DNA from: Dipteris shenzhenensis
Taxonomy: Eukaryota; Polypodiophyta; Polypodiopsida; Gleicheniales
Assembly (NCBI GenBank): GCA_047967505.1
Contig: CM106540.1
Length of the DNA: 64,000 nt
Strand: one strand, 5' to 3'
Part shown: positions 1-11,884 of the stretch, in pieces
Layout: each line of letters begins with the position of its first letter
How positions within the stretch are numbered: the stretch's first letter is position 1
The notes under the pieces: generated by a model
Told to the model about the DNA's origin: nothing
The model's input: only the letters and a program-made list of their open reading frames with translations
Database searches by the model: none
Program-made: the position numbers and the translations under genes

Positions 1-261
1 GCAGTCTACACCTTGTACACCATCATGTACCTGCAAGTAGACTGACTTCGAGAGTGATGACTGAATGATAGAGCATGCTTGCTCATCCATGTCATCCCAA
101 TCACTCTGTTTAATGCTATTAAGCTTGAAACCTTTGCATTGAATGGGCTTATGCTGCCTCTTCTGCACTAACACATCATAAATCTGCTCTTTCCAATACT
201 GAAAGTTTGATCCATCCAACCTCTCAATATCAAAGAGGGCACTACCAGCTGTAGATGCCAT
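1..261 (-). CDS. Copia gag polyprotein, N-terminal part (runs off window)
   Basis: An open frame starts at the ATG at 259-261 and runs without a stop for 87 codons to the window edge. It begins MASTAGSALFDIERLDGSNF and continues with QYWKEQIYDVL, the usual Copia gag opening (F..LdG.N(F/Y)..W...m...L), where gag packages element RNA in cytoplasmic particles. It lies downstream, on the same strand, of the LTR at 2029-2397 and its primer-binding site, so it is gag of that element. No lesion is visible in this part. The leader of about 1.75 kb between PBS and gag is long for Copia. Family assignment is firm; whether the whole element is intact cannot be seen. Confidence 0.8.
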   Translation of the reverse strand, partial: MASTAGSALFDIERLDGSNFQYWKEQIYDVLVQKRQHKPIQCKGFKLNSIKQSDWDDMDEQACSIIQSSLSKSVYLQVHDGVQGVDC

Positions 262-2015
262 ATCTGTGGCACAATAGCTCACAACCAAAGAGTAGTATAG
301 TGCAATAGGCAACCCAAATGACCAAAAAATATAGTGTTTCCAAACCAATCAGGTCTCCGAATAAACTGGCTGATCCAATGCTCAAAAGCACTCAGCCATA
401 AAGAGGCATAAACAAGAATATATGCAGCCCAGTAACCTACCAATGCCTGGCAATCCAAGTAAGAAATGCACTAAACCAAATGAGCAATGCCTGCTCAACC
501 AATGGCAATAGGAGCCCAGCTCAACTATCCATAAACATCAGTGCGGCATCCACCAATGCAAAGCCATAATGCATCGAAATGGCATTTACTGCAACACCAA
601 TGCATCACCTCAAGTGTGCAATCCTTTGGCAACAAAATCAAGCATTCACCACTTGCCAAATGTGCCAAAGTGATTTGCCAAAATGCCAATAATGCCCTTG
701 GACTGAAGTGAGATCCCAATCACTTTTTGTAATTTACTGTGAGTTCCCAATTCACTATTGTATAAGAGAAATTCCTACAACAATACCTCACAGCCACTTT
801 GGGCAAGATAACACGCTGTCCTTGTTTTTCAACAACGATATCTTTTCACTGAAAGACCGAATGCCAAAGCTGTAAACAGTAAAGTTGTAGCTGGTAGAAA
901 GATCTACAACTTGTCAGATAACCTCAAGAGCCAAATCCTTGTGGATTCTCAGATATTCTCACTTGAAAAACAGCTTCCTGCACATTGGTTACAAATAGAT
1001 AGTAGACTGCAACTTTTTGTGATTTTGCAGAGGCTGTAACTCCTGCAGCTTATACTGGATCAACTTGCTTCCAAAAGCAAAGTTGTATTATATTCTGTGA
1101 ACTACAACTTTTCAGTTTGGCATAAAGTGCAATTCCACACAAGGAAAGAGATATTCAGTCCTGAAAATGACTATTTTGTCATAAAAACAGCAACAGCAGC
1201 TTCCTTGAATGTTTGCTGCCCTTTACAGCACTCATCTGCTCAAGCAAAAAACAGCCCAAAAAATGGTCAAAATACATCCAGCAGATCACCCCGTATGTCA
1301 ACTGCAACACCAGCACAATGGCAAGTACAATGCCCAACCAAATCAGCCCCAAGAATGCTCATAGATCAGCAATAAAATTCTAGTGACGATTTTGCATCAA
1401 CAGGTAGTAAGGATGATTCTGTAACTTCCAATATCTCTACGCACAGGCATACGATGCAATTTCTGTGGTAACTTTTCACCGACCTATGGAACACTATAAA
1501 ATATTCTATCACTATAAAAAAAAACAGCTTCTGCGCCACAAGGGCAAATCTGCAAAACTGACGAAAGTGGTATTTAACCACATAGTCACTTTCTAGTGAA
1601 GATTTTGCATCAACAAGCAGTAAGGATGATTCTGTAACTCCCAATATCTCTGCACACAAGCATACGATGTAATTTCTGCGATAACTTTTCACCGACCTAC
1701 GGAGTAGTGGTCGCACAGCAAAAACAGGGCCTTTTTCTCAGTGCTTGCGGAGAACTTTCGCCTCAAAAAAGGGCCCCGAAATGGCCTCGTATCAGAAAAA
1801 TGAAGTCACCAAGGGCTCTGCCCTTCCCGCAGCATATATTGCCCTCTTGCCACACCACGAAGGGCGTCTCAATCTGAGACAATGCACTCTTGCACTTTCT
1901 AGCTGTGCTACCTGCGGAGATTTGCTCCCAAACTCGAAAAAGGAAAGCAACACTGGTCCTCTTACCAGGACACCGTGAAATTGGTTTGCTTTCTTGAGCT
2001 CCTTACCACAAACTA
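262..2015 (-). other. Untranslated leader of Copia A1
   Basis: This stretch lies between the primer-binding site and gag of the Copia element at the left edge. I see no convincing gene in it. It holds a direct repeat of about 113 bp, listed separately. Short open frames on both strands look like chance. Confidence 0.55.
1378..1703. repeat. Direct repeat of about 113 bp in the Copia A1 leader
   Basis: Copies at 1378-1490 and 1591-1703 are about 87 percent identical by eye and separated by 100 bp. Both begin TTCTAGTGA and end CTTTTCACCGACCTA. The unit probably duplicated inside the leader; its function is unknown. Confidence 0.8.
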
Positions 2016-2028
2016 GGCTCTGATACCA

Positions 2029-2397
2029 TGTGAAGATAGTGGGAGAGAGGGAAGGAGTCTCACTTGCAGCTTTCTCACATACACACTGGGGGAATACACA
2101 CAAAGGTGGAGGCTGAAAACAGTTTTCCTCTTCTTAGTTGTGAAAGCCAAAAGAACTCTTGTACAAAGAAATAGAAGATCCATTTGGTTAATTTAATACC
2201 CTCAGTGCTACTAGACCATTGTTCTAAAGACAAACCTTGGACCACCAGGTAGGGCACGAACAGAGTACATAAGGATAGCTATCATCTAGCTATTATTCAT
2301 GGGCGGTGTACCAACCGCATCTGCAGCTAACAATTCGGTGACATAAATGCACAACGGTCACCTTGGCATATCACGAGTGGAGCTCGATATCTCAACA
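2029..2397 (-). mobile_element. 5' LTR of Copia A1, with PBS at 2016-2028
   Basis: Read on the minus strand the LTR starts TGTTGAGATATCGAGCTCC at 2397 and ends CTTCACA at 2029 (369 bp). It is followed at once by TGGTATCAGAGCC, the initiator tRNA-Met primer-binding site. The same LTR sequence recurs at 43301-43663. Copy 2 of the large TIR element has an uninterrupted sequence at the corresponding place (around 38970-38990), which shows that this LTR element is inserted in the transposase-like gene of copy 1. The candidate target duplication on this side is GAAAG (2398-2402); the other side is outside the window. Confidence 0.85.
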
Positions 2398-3759
2398 GAA
2401 AGAACACAAGTTAGAGAGATTGAGCATCTGCATTATAAAGCCTTAGCCTTTGTTCAAGGGAACGAAGAAGTAGAGGAAGATTTCTCAGTCCAATCAGAGA
2501 AAGATATATGGTGGCTTGCAGCATAGACTTCGAAAGAGTGCCATGAGACATTGAAGTGGGTTCTAGATAGAAGATGAATCCCATCAATGATCCGAAGACA
2601 AGAGGAAGGGCAAACATTGACAGTCAATGGCCTTGGAACATTTTGAGTTGAATGGCATCTTGTTGGTGATTTGAAAACCCTCAAATGCTTGCATGGTTGT
2701 GATACAGGGGCAAATGCAATGAACACGTGCCTTTATTGCATGTGTTCACAACGTAAGCAAAAGGTTGGCTTACAATGGGAGAATGGCATTCTATCTTGCA
2801 GCCAAACGCAAGCTCCCAATCGTGACAAGAAGGATCCGAAGTGGGATCCCATCTTGCCCATCCCACTTGAGAGAGTACACATATATACTTTACACGCAAA
2901 ACTGCACGTACTTGATAAGTTGTTGTATTTGCATCTTGTCTATGCTTGGAATTTAATTCTGCAAGAAGTATCCACACGGTGCATTGCAGAAGCTGAGAAG
3001 TTGCTGTCAGAGATGGGATTCCATGGAGGACATGTCAAACTTAAGGAGGATAAGAAAATGTATGGGGCAACACAAAATCTTCCTGCAAAAGTGTCCATGG
3101 GTGGAGGGAAGGCAAGGAGATTCCTATCGAACCATAATCTCGACAAAGACAAACATACATTGTCTCAAAGCAGTTTGGGTTGGGAATACTGGAAAGCATT
3201 GTGTGAATGCACGACTAATAAGGCTCCTCATCCTCAAGTAGTAACTTGAGAGCTAAAGTATGGACAAAGGTAGATGCATTGATAAAATTGCTTTGCCAGG
3301 TTCAAATCAATGAGATGTATTATGAAAGGTTTAGGATGGCTGTGAAAGAGTTTATGCAATTAATGGTGAAAGCATGGGGGGAGTCGCACATTATGCATTA
3401 CATGGTAATCTTGGCACTATCGTAATATTTAGCACTTGCTTTATAAACCGTTTTTGTTGCTGAAATGATTCTCATCATGTTTGTAGCATATTCTCTATGC
3501 ACACGGACCATGGTTTGTACAAAATTGGGGCCCTTTGTCCATTTGGAATACACAAGGCATGGAGAAGTCACCTACTTAAGAACTCAAGGCATGGTGTGGT
3601 GGTGTCACTTGCAGCAATGCATTGCATGAGATGTTCGACTGGTTTTTAGGAAAGACTTTGAAGTCTGAAAAGGCAAAGGCATCAGAACTTGCAAAAGTAG
3701 TTCAAATTGTATCAAAGAATAGAAGGCATATTGCTAGGACAGCATCCATAGGGAGTTGA
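2398..3759 (+). pseudogene. Transposase-like gene P4 of TIR element copy 1, 3' part
   Basis: This decayed frame is collinear with the minus-strand gene at 35789-40395. It contains the block GDLKTLKCLHGCDTGANAMN followed by a CX2C pair (CLYC), then PLERVHIYTLHAKL, an intron (donor near 3402, acceptor AG near 3487), and the C-terminal block with WNTQGMEKS. It has several stops and a damaged RHGGG motif. It keeps about 330 bp after KEDKKM that copy 2 has lost. The layout GD-x(n)-G-x(n)-CxxC followed by P(L)xxVxxxxLH resembles an uncharacterised, widely amplified eukaryotic transposase-like family as I remember it; I cannot assign a superfamily. Its 5' part is cut off by the Copia insertion at 2397. 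Confidence 0.55.
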
Positions 3760-3949
3760 GAAGTCGCACGTTGGAGTGAGAGAAGGGAGCAAATGGGTCC
3801 AACCAGCAAAACAGAAGCTATGGTGTAATTGTATACAAATATGAAATAAATATATTGCTTATTTTGACCATAATTTGTGTACTCTCTTTAATATCTTGCT
3901 TATTTTGACCACAATTTTTGTACTCTCTTGGAGTCCAAGGTTTGTGTGA

Positions 3950-4145
3950 GGTAATGACATTAGGGAAGGTAGGTGGTGAAGGAGGGGGAAGAGAAGGGAG
4001 GGGCATGGAGTGGGGCAAGGGGAAGGGTGGAGTGGTAGCAAGGGTGGGGGGAGGGGGGAGGGCGACAGGCAGGGCAAGTAGGGGGGAGGGCAATGGGGGG
4101 GGAGGGCGATGAGGGGGGGGTTGGAGGAGTTAGGGCAGGGGTGGG
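3950..4145. repeat. G-rich low-complexity tract
   Basis: The plus strand is almost pure G with some A, with repeated GGGGAGGG and GGGGGG runs able to form G-quadruplexes. It lies between the end of P4 and the start of the H3-like gene. The equivalent tract in copy 2 (35385-35600, C-rich on plus) holds the same position, so it is an inherited part of the element. Confidence 0.7.
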
Positions 4146-4238
4146 GGGCATGATGAAACCCTAAACTAATTAAAAGGGGTGTCAAAACATGATGGGCCTA
4201 TATGAAACGTTAAAAAAACCCCTAACTCTCATTATTCA

Positions 4239-5321
4239 TTGGCACAAGTGAAGAGCACTACTAGACCCACAGGATGCCAGCTCCAACCTTCCTCCTCTAG
4301 CTCCACCACCTCCATGGCATCTGCGCACACAAACCTATCCAGGTCTAGTGGTGCCTCCTCTGACTCTCATGAGCTGTCCCCCAAATCTCTGAGCCCTCCC
4401 CGACTCTCGTGAGCTCTCCCAAGTTGTGTGACCCACTCCCCAGTGTCGTGAGCCTTCTCCTCCTGCCAAGTCGCGTGAGCCCACTCCCCAGTCTCATGAG
4501 CCCACTCCCAAGGCCAAGAGCATGAGCCTTCCCCTCAGCCTTCCCCTCAACCTTCCCCGTAGCCTTCCCCTCAGCCTTCCCCATAGCCTTCCCCTCAGCC
4601 TTCCCCTCAGTCTTCCCCTCCCCATGAGAGCACTCCCTCGATCGAACAAAATATATTAGAGAACCTCCCTTCCCCTCAGCCTTCCCCTCCCCATGAGAGG
4701 ACTCCCCCGCATGAGCAAAATGTATTCGATAACCTCCTTGATATAGAGAGGCTTCTGGATAGGGGCCAACAGACTGCTCTTCCCTCTCTCAGTGATAGAG
4801 CCCATTGTAGAAAGGGTGCCTGTGCCCATAAAGAGGGTAAAGCAGATGTGGAGGAAGCCCCATCCCAAAGAAGGACAAAGCTCAAGACATCCGCGAGAGG
4901 GGGATTCGGAGGAGGATCAATGCAGAAAAGAGTAGCATAAGAAATTCAAGGCAGACAGGAGGCCGTGGAACCATGTTCAAGTACCTGTAAAGCCTCCACC
5001 AAGAGTCAGGAAGCCATACAAAGCAAAGCTAGGAGCGCGGGCCCTAAGGGAGATTAGACACATGCAAAAGACCACCGACAACCTGATCTCGTGTGCTCCC
5101 TTCCAACATGTGGTACGGGAGATAGCACAGGGGCACAAGGATGATGTGCGAGTCAGCACAGGAGCTATGGCGGTGCTCCAAGAGGCTACAGAGAGCAAGT
5201 GACCACTGCTCTGTTCAAGGATGCCAACTTGTGTGCCATCCATGCAAAGCGCATCACGGTCATGAAAAAGGACATGGCTCTGGCGAAACGGCTATGGAGT
5301 GACCCAAGCTTGAAGCCCTAG
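4239..5321 (+). pseudogene. Histone H3-like gene, TIR element copy 1 (decayed)
   Basis: This is collinear with the H3-like gene of copy 2. The start codon is TTG where copy 2 has ATG, followed by AQVKSTTRPT, a degraded H3 tail start. A Ser/Pro-rich tail with stops follows, then the histone fold: ARALREI, VVREIAQGHK, and after a 2-bp insertion near 5194 that breaks the frame, [20 protein letters not shown]. The stop is TAG at 5319-5321, in the same place as copy 2. A deletion removes the RKST of the internal tail motif (QQTA is followed directly by LPSLS). It is clearly a histone H3 relative and cannot make the full protein. Confidence 0.8.
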
Positions 5322-5506
5322 ATTCTCTTGCAGCCCACCCTTAGGACTTAGACCACCCCCTACCCTTGAAGGCACTATCTTGTATATGAGGCCCAAGGGC
5401 CAATCTTTTTTAATATAATATATCCAAATTCTCTACACTATCGCATTGTTGTTGATTCTCCATGTTTATGACTAAAATTACTGTTCATTTTAAAGTAACT
5501 TTTGAA

Positions 5507-5725
5507 TTCTATCAAATCTTGAAGGAATTTCATTGTGTGCAGAAGGGAAAAGTGTCTGGGACGTTTCTAGGAGCCTAGAAAGCCTAAAACCTGCCACAAC
5601 ACAAATTTGGGCATTCTGGCAAGCTGTGGTGAGTTTTAGGCTTTCTAGGCTCTTGGCAACATCCCAGACACTTTTCCCTTCTGTACCGCGGCGGTGAAAT
5701 CCCTCTAGGATTTGATAGAAATGAA
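5507..5725. repeat. Long imperfect palindrome between convergent P2 and H3 genes (copy 1)
   Basis: The left arm (AGAAGGGAAAAGTGTCTGGG, then CCTAGAAAGCCTAAAACC) is mirrored by the right arm (GGTGAGTTTTAGGCTTTCTAGG, then CAGACACTTTTCCCTTCT). Outer arms extend to ATCAAATCTTGAAGGAATTT and its mirror. It lies between the 3' ends of P2 (minus) and the H3-like gene (plus). Copy 2 has the same structure at 33800-34075. It could be a conserved 3' processing or hairpin-RNA element, or a nested foldback MITE inherited by both copies. Confidence 0.8.
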
Positions 5726-5945
5726 CTTTTGATACCCAGAATTGGTGAAAATGATACTAAATTGGCTAGAAATGCATTAAATTAATACAATTAAAAGGAT
5801 GGAGAAAACATCTCATCAATGACTTAAAAAAAATACAATGGAATAAAAATTATGAATTCATGACAAGCAACGATGACTTAAACTAAATAATAAAGACATG
5901 TAGTCATGTATTCATTGAAATATATGTTTATATATACAAAAGGCC

Positions 5946-7093
5946 TCACAGGCTATCTTTCTTCATGGCAAACATTACCCCGTTGAGATGAGAATTCATC
6001 AAGCTCAAACGTGTCTTGCAACAATTCAACAAACATTATAAGACCGACAAAACAAATTATACCAAAAGAACATCAAAATAAAAAATATTGTTTGAACTTA
6101 CCACTATAGCATCGTTGGCTTTTATCCCTTTCTCATTTGCAATGTTGATGGAACTAGGTGCTGTGTGATGTTCCATTTGGGAGGTGGACGCTTTCTCCTG
6201 ACTTATGTTGGAGGTGAAGGCTTCTACATGAGAGGGCTGTGCATCATATACGGACATGTCTGCATCCCTCATTGAAACTAGCATCATCAAGAGAAACTCT
6301 TCCATTGTCTGGTCTTCGGAACCTAAAACCCCGAGATCTTTGACACTTGTGTCAACATTGAACCCAGATAGGACTTCGAGTGCCTCATCCTCTCGCAGTC
6401 CAAAAAGAACCTCTATGTCATGGAGGAATACGTACTCTTCTCCATCGATGATGAGGGGGGACAAGGACCATAAGTCTGATTCCGGGTCAGTGGTCTTCGA
6501 TGCAGATTCTTGCTCTACTGGGGGCTCTTGAAGTAGGCTCAATGCTTGAGCTGCTTCCATCTCCTCTCTTGCATTATCAAGACTCTCTTCCATGTACATG
6601 TCTGAGTCTAGTCTAGGGACGATGAGCAGATCAACAGTTCTACTAGAGGGGGTGCTAGACGATGAGGCTTCTTCCTTTAAATTTCCTTCTTGGAGAAGGA
6701 AGATGAATGTCATCTCCCATGAAAGGAATTTTGAGCCTATATTTCCCGTGATCCCCACATCTAGGATGTCTTTTACTTTGACTGTCCTAAACGCTTTCTC
6801 TATAAGGTTGTCACAAAAGCGGGCCAAGCACTTTACAAACTTGGGTTCCTCTAGGAATAGATACTTTATGTAATCTATGGGAACCCATCTCTTTGAGAGT
6901 GGTCAAGTGTATAAGCAAAATTTGTGGAATTATCTTGCATGTAGAGGATGAGATCTGAGAAGTCATCCTTGGCTTGCATATATGTGCCTAGGACATCTAA
7001 AGTCCTATCAAACACTAAAAATAGCTCTTCCTCACGATCTGCAAATGCAGTTCGCGAGATGAAGTCATGGAACATAGTTCTAGCTGAATCCAT
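5946..7093 (-). pseudogene. P2, unknown protein of TIR element copy 1
   Basis: Exon 1 runs from the ATG at 7093 to a GTAAG donor at 6101 and starts MDSARTMFHDFISRTAFADR. A one-base loss near 6900 breaks the frame before KRWVPIDYIKYLF, which then reads on through acidic Ser/Glu-rich sequence and SPLIIDGEEYVFLHDIEVLF. The intron acceptor is CAA instead of CAG, and exon 2 has lost about 340 bp between GGTAATGTT and AAGAAAGATAGCC. Copy 2 shows the intact exon 2. No known family is recognised. P2 runs in the same direction as P1 and converges on the H3-like gene. Confidence 0.65.
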
Positions 7094-7370
7094 GGCAAAT
7101 AGCAGGCTGATGGAGGGAGTAACTTTTGAGGGTGGGAGTTTTTATGGCTCTCTAAATGTAAAAGTGAGACTGTGATGTAAAAAGGGCTCTTACCCCTTAA
7201 TATATATCAAAACCCTAAAAATTAAAATTAATCATAAAATCCTCAAATTTTTTGAAAAAGATTTACCATGAACTGAAAGGAGAAAACATTAAAAGAAATA
7301 ACATTTTAATTTAATTGTTCATCATCTTTTGAAGCAATAACTAGGATTTGACAAAAAATTAAATGCTGCA

Positions 7371-8659
7371 CTAGTCAAACACATTGTTAGCAATCTTCAA
7401 AGTTGTAGGAGGAATGAAATTGGCACTATGCATGCACTTCTCCACACGGTGGCTGATCTTACCACCATTTAAGGTAAAGTAGAAGGACTCTAACATGCCA
7501 TCCTCCATGACCAATAGGTGTTCTTGCACATCCCTTAGAGTCCATTGCGATGTGACATTCACATTCTTGGCATCTCCCTCTTCAACATCAATAGACAAAC
7601 TTACCCTCATATTGTCTTCATCATTAGAGTCTAGGGGAAGCCACTGGCCATTTGTTTTCTTCTAGCACCTATATTGAAAAGCTAAATACAACATTTGGCA
7701 TGACAAATGGCATCTAATAACCACATTGTCTTTACATGCGTGACATTGAAACACATCACCCTTTTGGTCACTTGACCTGGTTCCCCAATTCATCCCAAGT
7801 AAATCTTCAAGAGCATTTTCATCTAGACACGCTTGCAAGACCACATAGTTTCTATTTTATGCATATGTATATTTTGAAACAAAGAAGCAAAATGTGTAGA
7901 GGCATAAACCAAGATAACCTTGCCCATTTGCATCCAAATGTAAACTTCATGGCCATGCCCACATCCTTTGCAATCTTGTCCTTGTACGTTTGCAATGTCC
8001 TCGAGTCCACATTGTTGCAATCCATGTCTTGAAGTTGTGGTGGTGCAATGGTTTGTAGACGGCCATAGCTTGATGATGTCATTGGAGTGATGTATGTTGC
8101 ATTATATCAATACACATTCTTCGTTCGCAAGGAGGCCAACTTCTCCCCTGCATGCATTTTCTTACCTAAATTATCATGAATTGCAGTGAGCTTGCCTATG
8201 AATGATTCAATTGGTTCCCACTCCTCGAAGTCCAAAGGGAAAACATCTGCCACCATGAATAAGAGCTCTTAGAAACCAAACACAAAATTTCCAAATGAAC
8301 TCATTACACTTACAGGTGAAAAAGGTACATAGATAGAAAGGCTCACAGTGTGATGGTATCCTAGATTGATTGGATGATGGAGGAAGCCGCATATCTTTTT
8401 CCATGTAAACATGTTACACTTTTGCGAGCCATCCTTTCTTCCCAAACTTGAACTTCAAGATGCGCCCCTTCCACTCATGCAAGATGTCACCTCTCTTGCT
8501 CTTGGGAAGCTTATGTGGATGTTTAGCCGATCCTTTCATCACTATCCAGTCATTTAAGCTGTAGGTGCAAGGGATCCACTCATCCAATGCATTTCTGGTG
8601 TTGTGGAAGGCACAAGAGGTCACAACATTCCATGGTCTTGTACTTTTGCTCCTCACCAT
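7371..8659 (-). pseudogene. P1, BAH-like protein of TIR element copy 1
   Basis: It starts at the ATG at 8659 (MVRSKSTRP) and includes ALDEWIPCTYSLNDWIVMKG and EWKGRILKFKFGKKGWLAKV, then a TAA where copy 2 has CAA. The later part is broken by frameshifts around 7850 but keeps the zinc-like cluster and the C-terminal block ending KIANNVFD. In copy 2 the region from 30913 is open for 294 codons. See the copy 2 entry for domain reasoning. This copy is not functional. Confidence 0.65.
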
Positions 8660-8699
8660 GCTTGCAGAGGTTGCAATAGCAAGAATGGGACTCCTACAT

Positions 8700-8964
8700 A
8701 GGGCAATGCAGCTCTAACAGAGGCACAAAAGAGGGAGAAGGAGAGGGACAGAGCAGCATCAATAGAGACACAGGAGAAGGAGAAGGAGAGGGATAGAGTA
8801 GCTCTAACAGAGGCACAAAAGAGAGAGAAGGAGAGGGACAGAGTAGCAGCAATAGAAGCACAGCAGAGGGAGAAGGAGAGGGACAGAGCAGCTCTAATAG
8901 AGGCACAAAAGAGGGAGATGGAGAAGGACAGAGCAGCACCAATAGAGGCATAGGAGAGGGAGAG

Positions 8965-9036
<72 letters not shown>
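8700..9036. repeat. 45-bp minisatellite and (GA)n microsatellite, copy 1
   Basis: About five units of 45 bp (GAGGCACAAAAGAGGGAGAA type) run to about 8960, followed by an almost pure GA tract at 8968-9034. Because 45 is a multiple of three, long repetitive frames stay open on both strands; I do not regard them as genes. The same pair of repeats is found in copy 2 at 30196-30475. Confidence 0.9.
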
Positions 9037-9038
<2 letters not shown>

Positions 9039-9443
9039 TCGTAGGAAGTAGGCCAGAGCAAGAGGGATTAGAGAAAGAGGGGGAAGAAGGCAAATGAATG
9101 GGAGGCATTTCAAAAATGGAGGGATTTGGCAGGCTGCACGAAAACAGTGGGGGGCAGAGGCCCTAGAAAGAGGGAGGGGAGAAGAAAAATTTACCATTTG
9201 GGCCCTACCATCCCATTGAAGGCAGATTTGGGCTCATGTGGGGGAGGTGCACTTAGTAGGAGGGTCAAACATGGGTTAAGAGGGGGGGGGATGGTTTGGG
9301 TGGGTCCCTAGTCTAAGGGGAGCAGGCAATAGAGGGCCTGCCCACCCTCTACCTCAACATACCATTGTCCCACATAGTCTAGCACTCTCATTGGTACACC
9401 TCAAATCCCTCTCTAATCCCTTGAAATTAGGAAACACTAATTG

Positions 9444-9475
9444 GAGACCCTTTTGAGACCCCATTTCTCCCCTAA
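9444..9475 (-). repeat. Terminal inverted repeat of TIR element copy 1
   Basis: Read inward on minus it begins TTAGGGGAGAAATGGGG and differs from the copy 2 TIR at two of 32 positions. The flank beyond is TGCCTTCT. Subterminal sequence (CCAATTAGTGTTTCCTAATT) also matches the left end of copy 2 (29788 onwards). Confidence 0.85.
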
Positions 9476-10139
9476 TGCCTTCTCTCCTTTTTGAGTTTAT
9501 CTCTTTGTCCCACTAATATTTTTTTTAAAGTAATTCAAAAGAATGTTGTTTGTTATAAATTTTTTTTTGTGAAAAGGGTGATACAAAATTGCTGCTCGGT
9601 GTTTCGTGGTCTGGCCCTATGAAAGAGAGTAAACATATCAATTTTTAGATAACTAGTTACAAGAAGGAGGAGTTTGGAGAAGCAACTTTCCAAAGGGATT
9701 GGATTGAGGAGACAAGCATAAGCCTACAAACAAGGAGAAAGCACTGAAAGGAAGGGAAAGAGAAGAAAGAGAAATACCAAAAAGAGAAGAGTAAATCTCA
9801 TTTTTTGTCCTTAATCTCTGAAAATCAAGCATGAAAATTAGCACATAGGCTTAGCAATGCAAGGGGAAACATGCTTCAATACTCACAAAATGAAATCGCA
9901 CAAAAAATAAACCTACATTGCTTAAAGAGACACACCTTGAAAAACTTCCTTTCACACAAGTAGAGAGGGAGGAGGGTGGAAAGGGAGCACAAGTGTTAAT
10001 GGGAGAGGGGCTTGGTAGGGGTGAGGAGTGTGGGGAATACAGAAGGAAAGCAAGATCACCAAATATAACGTTGGAGGAGAGAATTTTACTTTTCTCATAA
10101 TAAATTTGTGAAAGACAGTGTCATGTGGGGTTTCGGGTT
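9476..10139. other. AT-rich spacer, nothing recognised
   Basis: This lies between the end of TIR element copy 1 and the CACTA subterminal repeats. Short open frames occur on both strands without recognisable similarity or gene signals. Confidence 0.5.
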
Positions 10140-10146
10140 TTAGTCC

Positions 10147-10500
10147 CTCAACGTCGCTATATAGCAATGTTGGTCAGTCATTATATAGCGACACTTATAC
10201 CTTAAAAGTGTCATTATATAGCGACCTTTAGGGTATAATCGTTGCTATATAGCGATACTTATACCCTAAAGGTCACTAAAAGTGTCGCTATATAGCAACC
10301 TTTACGGTATAAGTGTCGCTAAATATATAGCAACCTTTAGGGTATAAGTGTCGATATATAGGGACACTTATACCCTAAAGGTCACTATATAGCGACACTT
10401 ATACCCTAAAGGTCGCGATATAGCAACACTTATATCCAAGTGTCGCTATATACTTATACCCTAAAAGCGTCACTATATAGCAACGAAACAGGACACTTGA
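10147..10500. repeat. CACTA subterminal repeat array
   Basis: About ten copies in both orientations of a unit built from TCGCTATATAGCGAC and ACTTATACCCTAAAGG. The core CGCTATATAGCG is itself palindromic. Confidence 0.8.
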
Positions 10501-11139
10501 TCTAAGAAGAGAGGGAAGGAGCTCATGGGTGGCTATTTTTAAGATCTTAATGGATTTCCTTGCATTTTGTGTTGTGATTTTGGAGGTGTGCAAATGGAAG
10601 GGATGAGTGGAAGCTTTTCAGATGATGCGCCAATGCTCGGGAGCACATAGTGGCTTACGGAGAGGTTGTATTGTCATTGAACTCATTGCAAGCGAGAAGT
10701 ACGACATCAACGTCGTATTGTCATGCGCCACTTGAGGATGTATGGGAAGGAACCCAAACTAGTATCCATCGTTGGTGATGCACATGGTGATGGATCATTG
10801 AAAAGTCAATGCTATTTGAGTTCTGATTAATATTGCCTGCATACATGACACAAAATCTTGAGACAAGATCTTATATTTACACAAAACCTTGAGACAAGTT
10901 GAGGAGGGTGGCGAGGGTGGTGTGCGTATACCTTCACACTTTGAGAAGGAGTATAGTCTCCCGGATGTGCCAAATGATGAGGAGGGTATGGTGGACATGA
11001 TGGATTCTATTTTTAGGGGCAATGCACGTGATGTTCGAGTTTGAGGCCGTGTACATGGTACCTTTGATAGAGAAGTTACAAATCTTATGGATAGGAGTGT
11101 GGGTCTGATATTTCCAGAGCTCCTAGACATACCAATGAC

Positions 11140-11884
11140 ATTTTTGTGTGGAACACATTGATTGAAAGAGAGTCACATATGATTGTAGAGTCATGGCTAA
11201 CTTTACACAAGATAGCCGAGCAAGTGCTTCGGATACCAATCTTCTCTCCTCGTAGTTGGATTATTATGGGACCATACACAAAATCTATGAAATTGATTTC
11301 AGACGATTTAGTATTTTCATTCTTGATGTAAAAATATCAATTGGTACATGTACTTAAGCATAGTTTCATATAATTGATGGCATTTGGCACCCATCTTCAA
11401 TATAGGTGGTTTTTCATCCGGATCATTCTTATGCAAGATGGTGGTATGTGATTCAAGTTGCACCACGAAGTAACCAAAATTTTGAAGGTAGAGATGTGGA
11501 TATAGAGATGCCACTACCAATGCCAGATCCAATTGATCCAGATGGATTTAGAGAAGAAGATGAAGATTACAATATGAGCCAAGAGGAAGATGTGCATAAT
11601 GACATCATATGGGAGGAAGATGGAGATCATGATATTGAGGAAGAAGATGACGATCATCAAGAATCACCCAACTTTATTGAAGAAGATGATCAAGTCTATG
11701 GTGAATGCATGATGCCAGAGTACGATGATGATATAGGAGATCAACTCAGTATAGAGTTGGAGATAGACTTGTTTGGCACACTAGACTTGAAACCAAGTGT
11801 CAAACATGGACATGAATATATGAGCTTCAAACTTGATGTACATGCTCTTGTACTTTTATTCTTTCAAAGGATCAAACATGTATG
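11140..11884 (+). pseudogene. CACTA transposase, C-terminal remnant 1 (DUF4216 region and acidic tail)
   Basis: The segment 11146-11335 matches the DUF4216-encoding part of remnant 2 (44150-44325) at DNA level but is out of frame in places. About 190 bp including a splice donor are deleted near 11336. The last exon starts at 11406 after an AATATAG acceptor and reads VVFHPDHSYARWWYVIQVAP, then a very acidic tail rich in Asp and Glu. DUF4216 is found in plant Tnp2 transposases of CACTA elements. It is non-functional. Confidence 0.7.

Larger units (their letters stand above)
2398..9475 (-). mobile_element. Large TIR DNA transposon, copy 1 (left end outside the window)
   Basis: One end of the element is at 9475: read inward on the minus strand it starts TTAGGGGAGAAATGGGGTCT and matches 30 of 32 bases of the perfect TIR of copy 2. 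Reading inward, the order is a GA-rich microsatellite, a 45-bp minisatellite, P1, P2, a palindrome, then on the opposite strand an H3-like gene and a transposase-like gene. This is collinear with copy 2. The other end is beyond the Copia element inserted at 2397. P1, P2, H3 and the transposase all carry lesions, so this copy looks non-autonomous. Confidence 0.85.

Noticed and set aside
1366-1716. 116-aa minus-strand frame in the Copia A1 leader
   Set aside because: It is the translation of the 113-bp direct repeat and lies in the untranslated leader.
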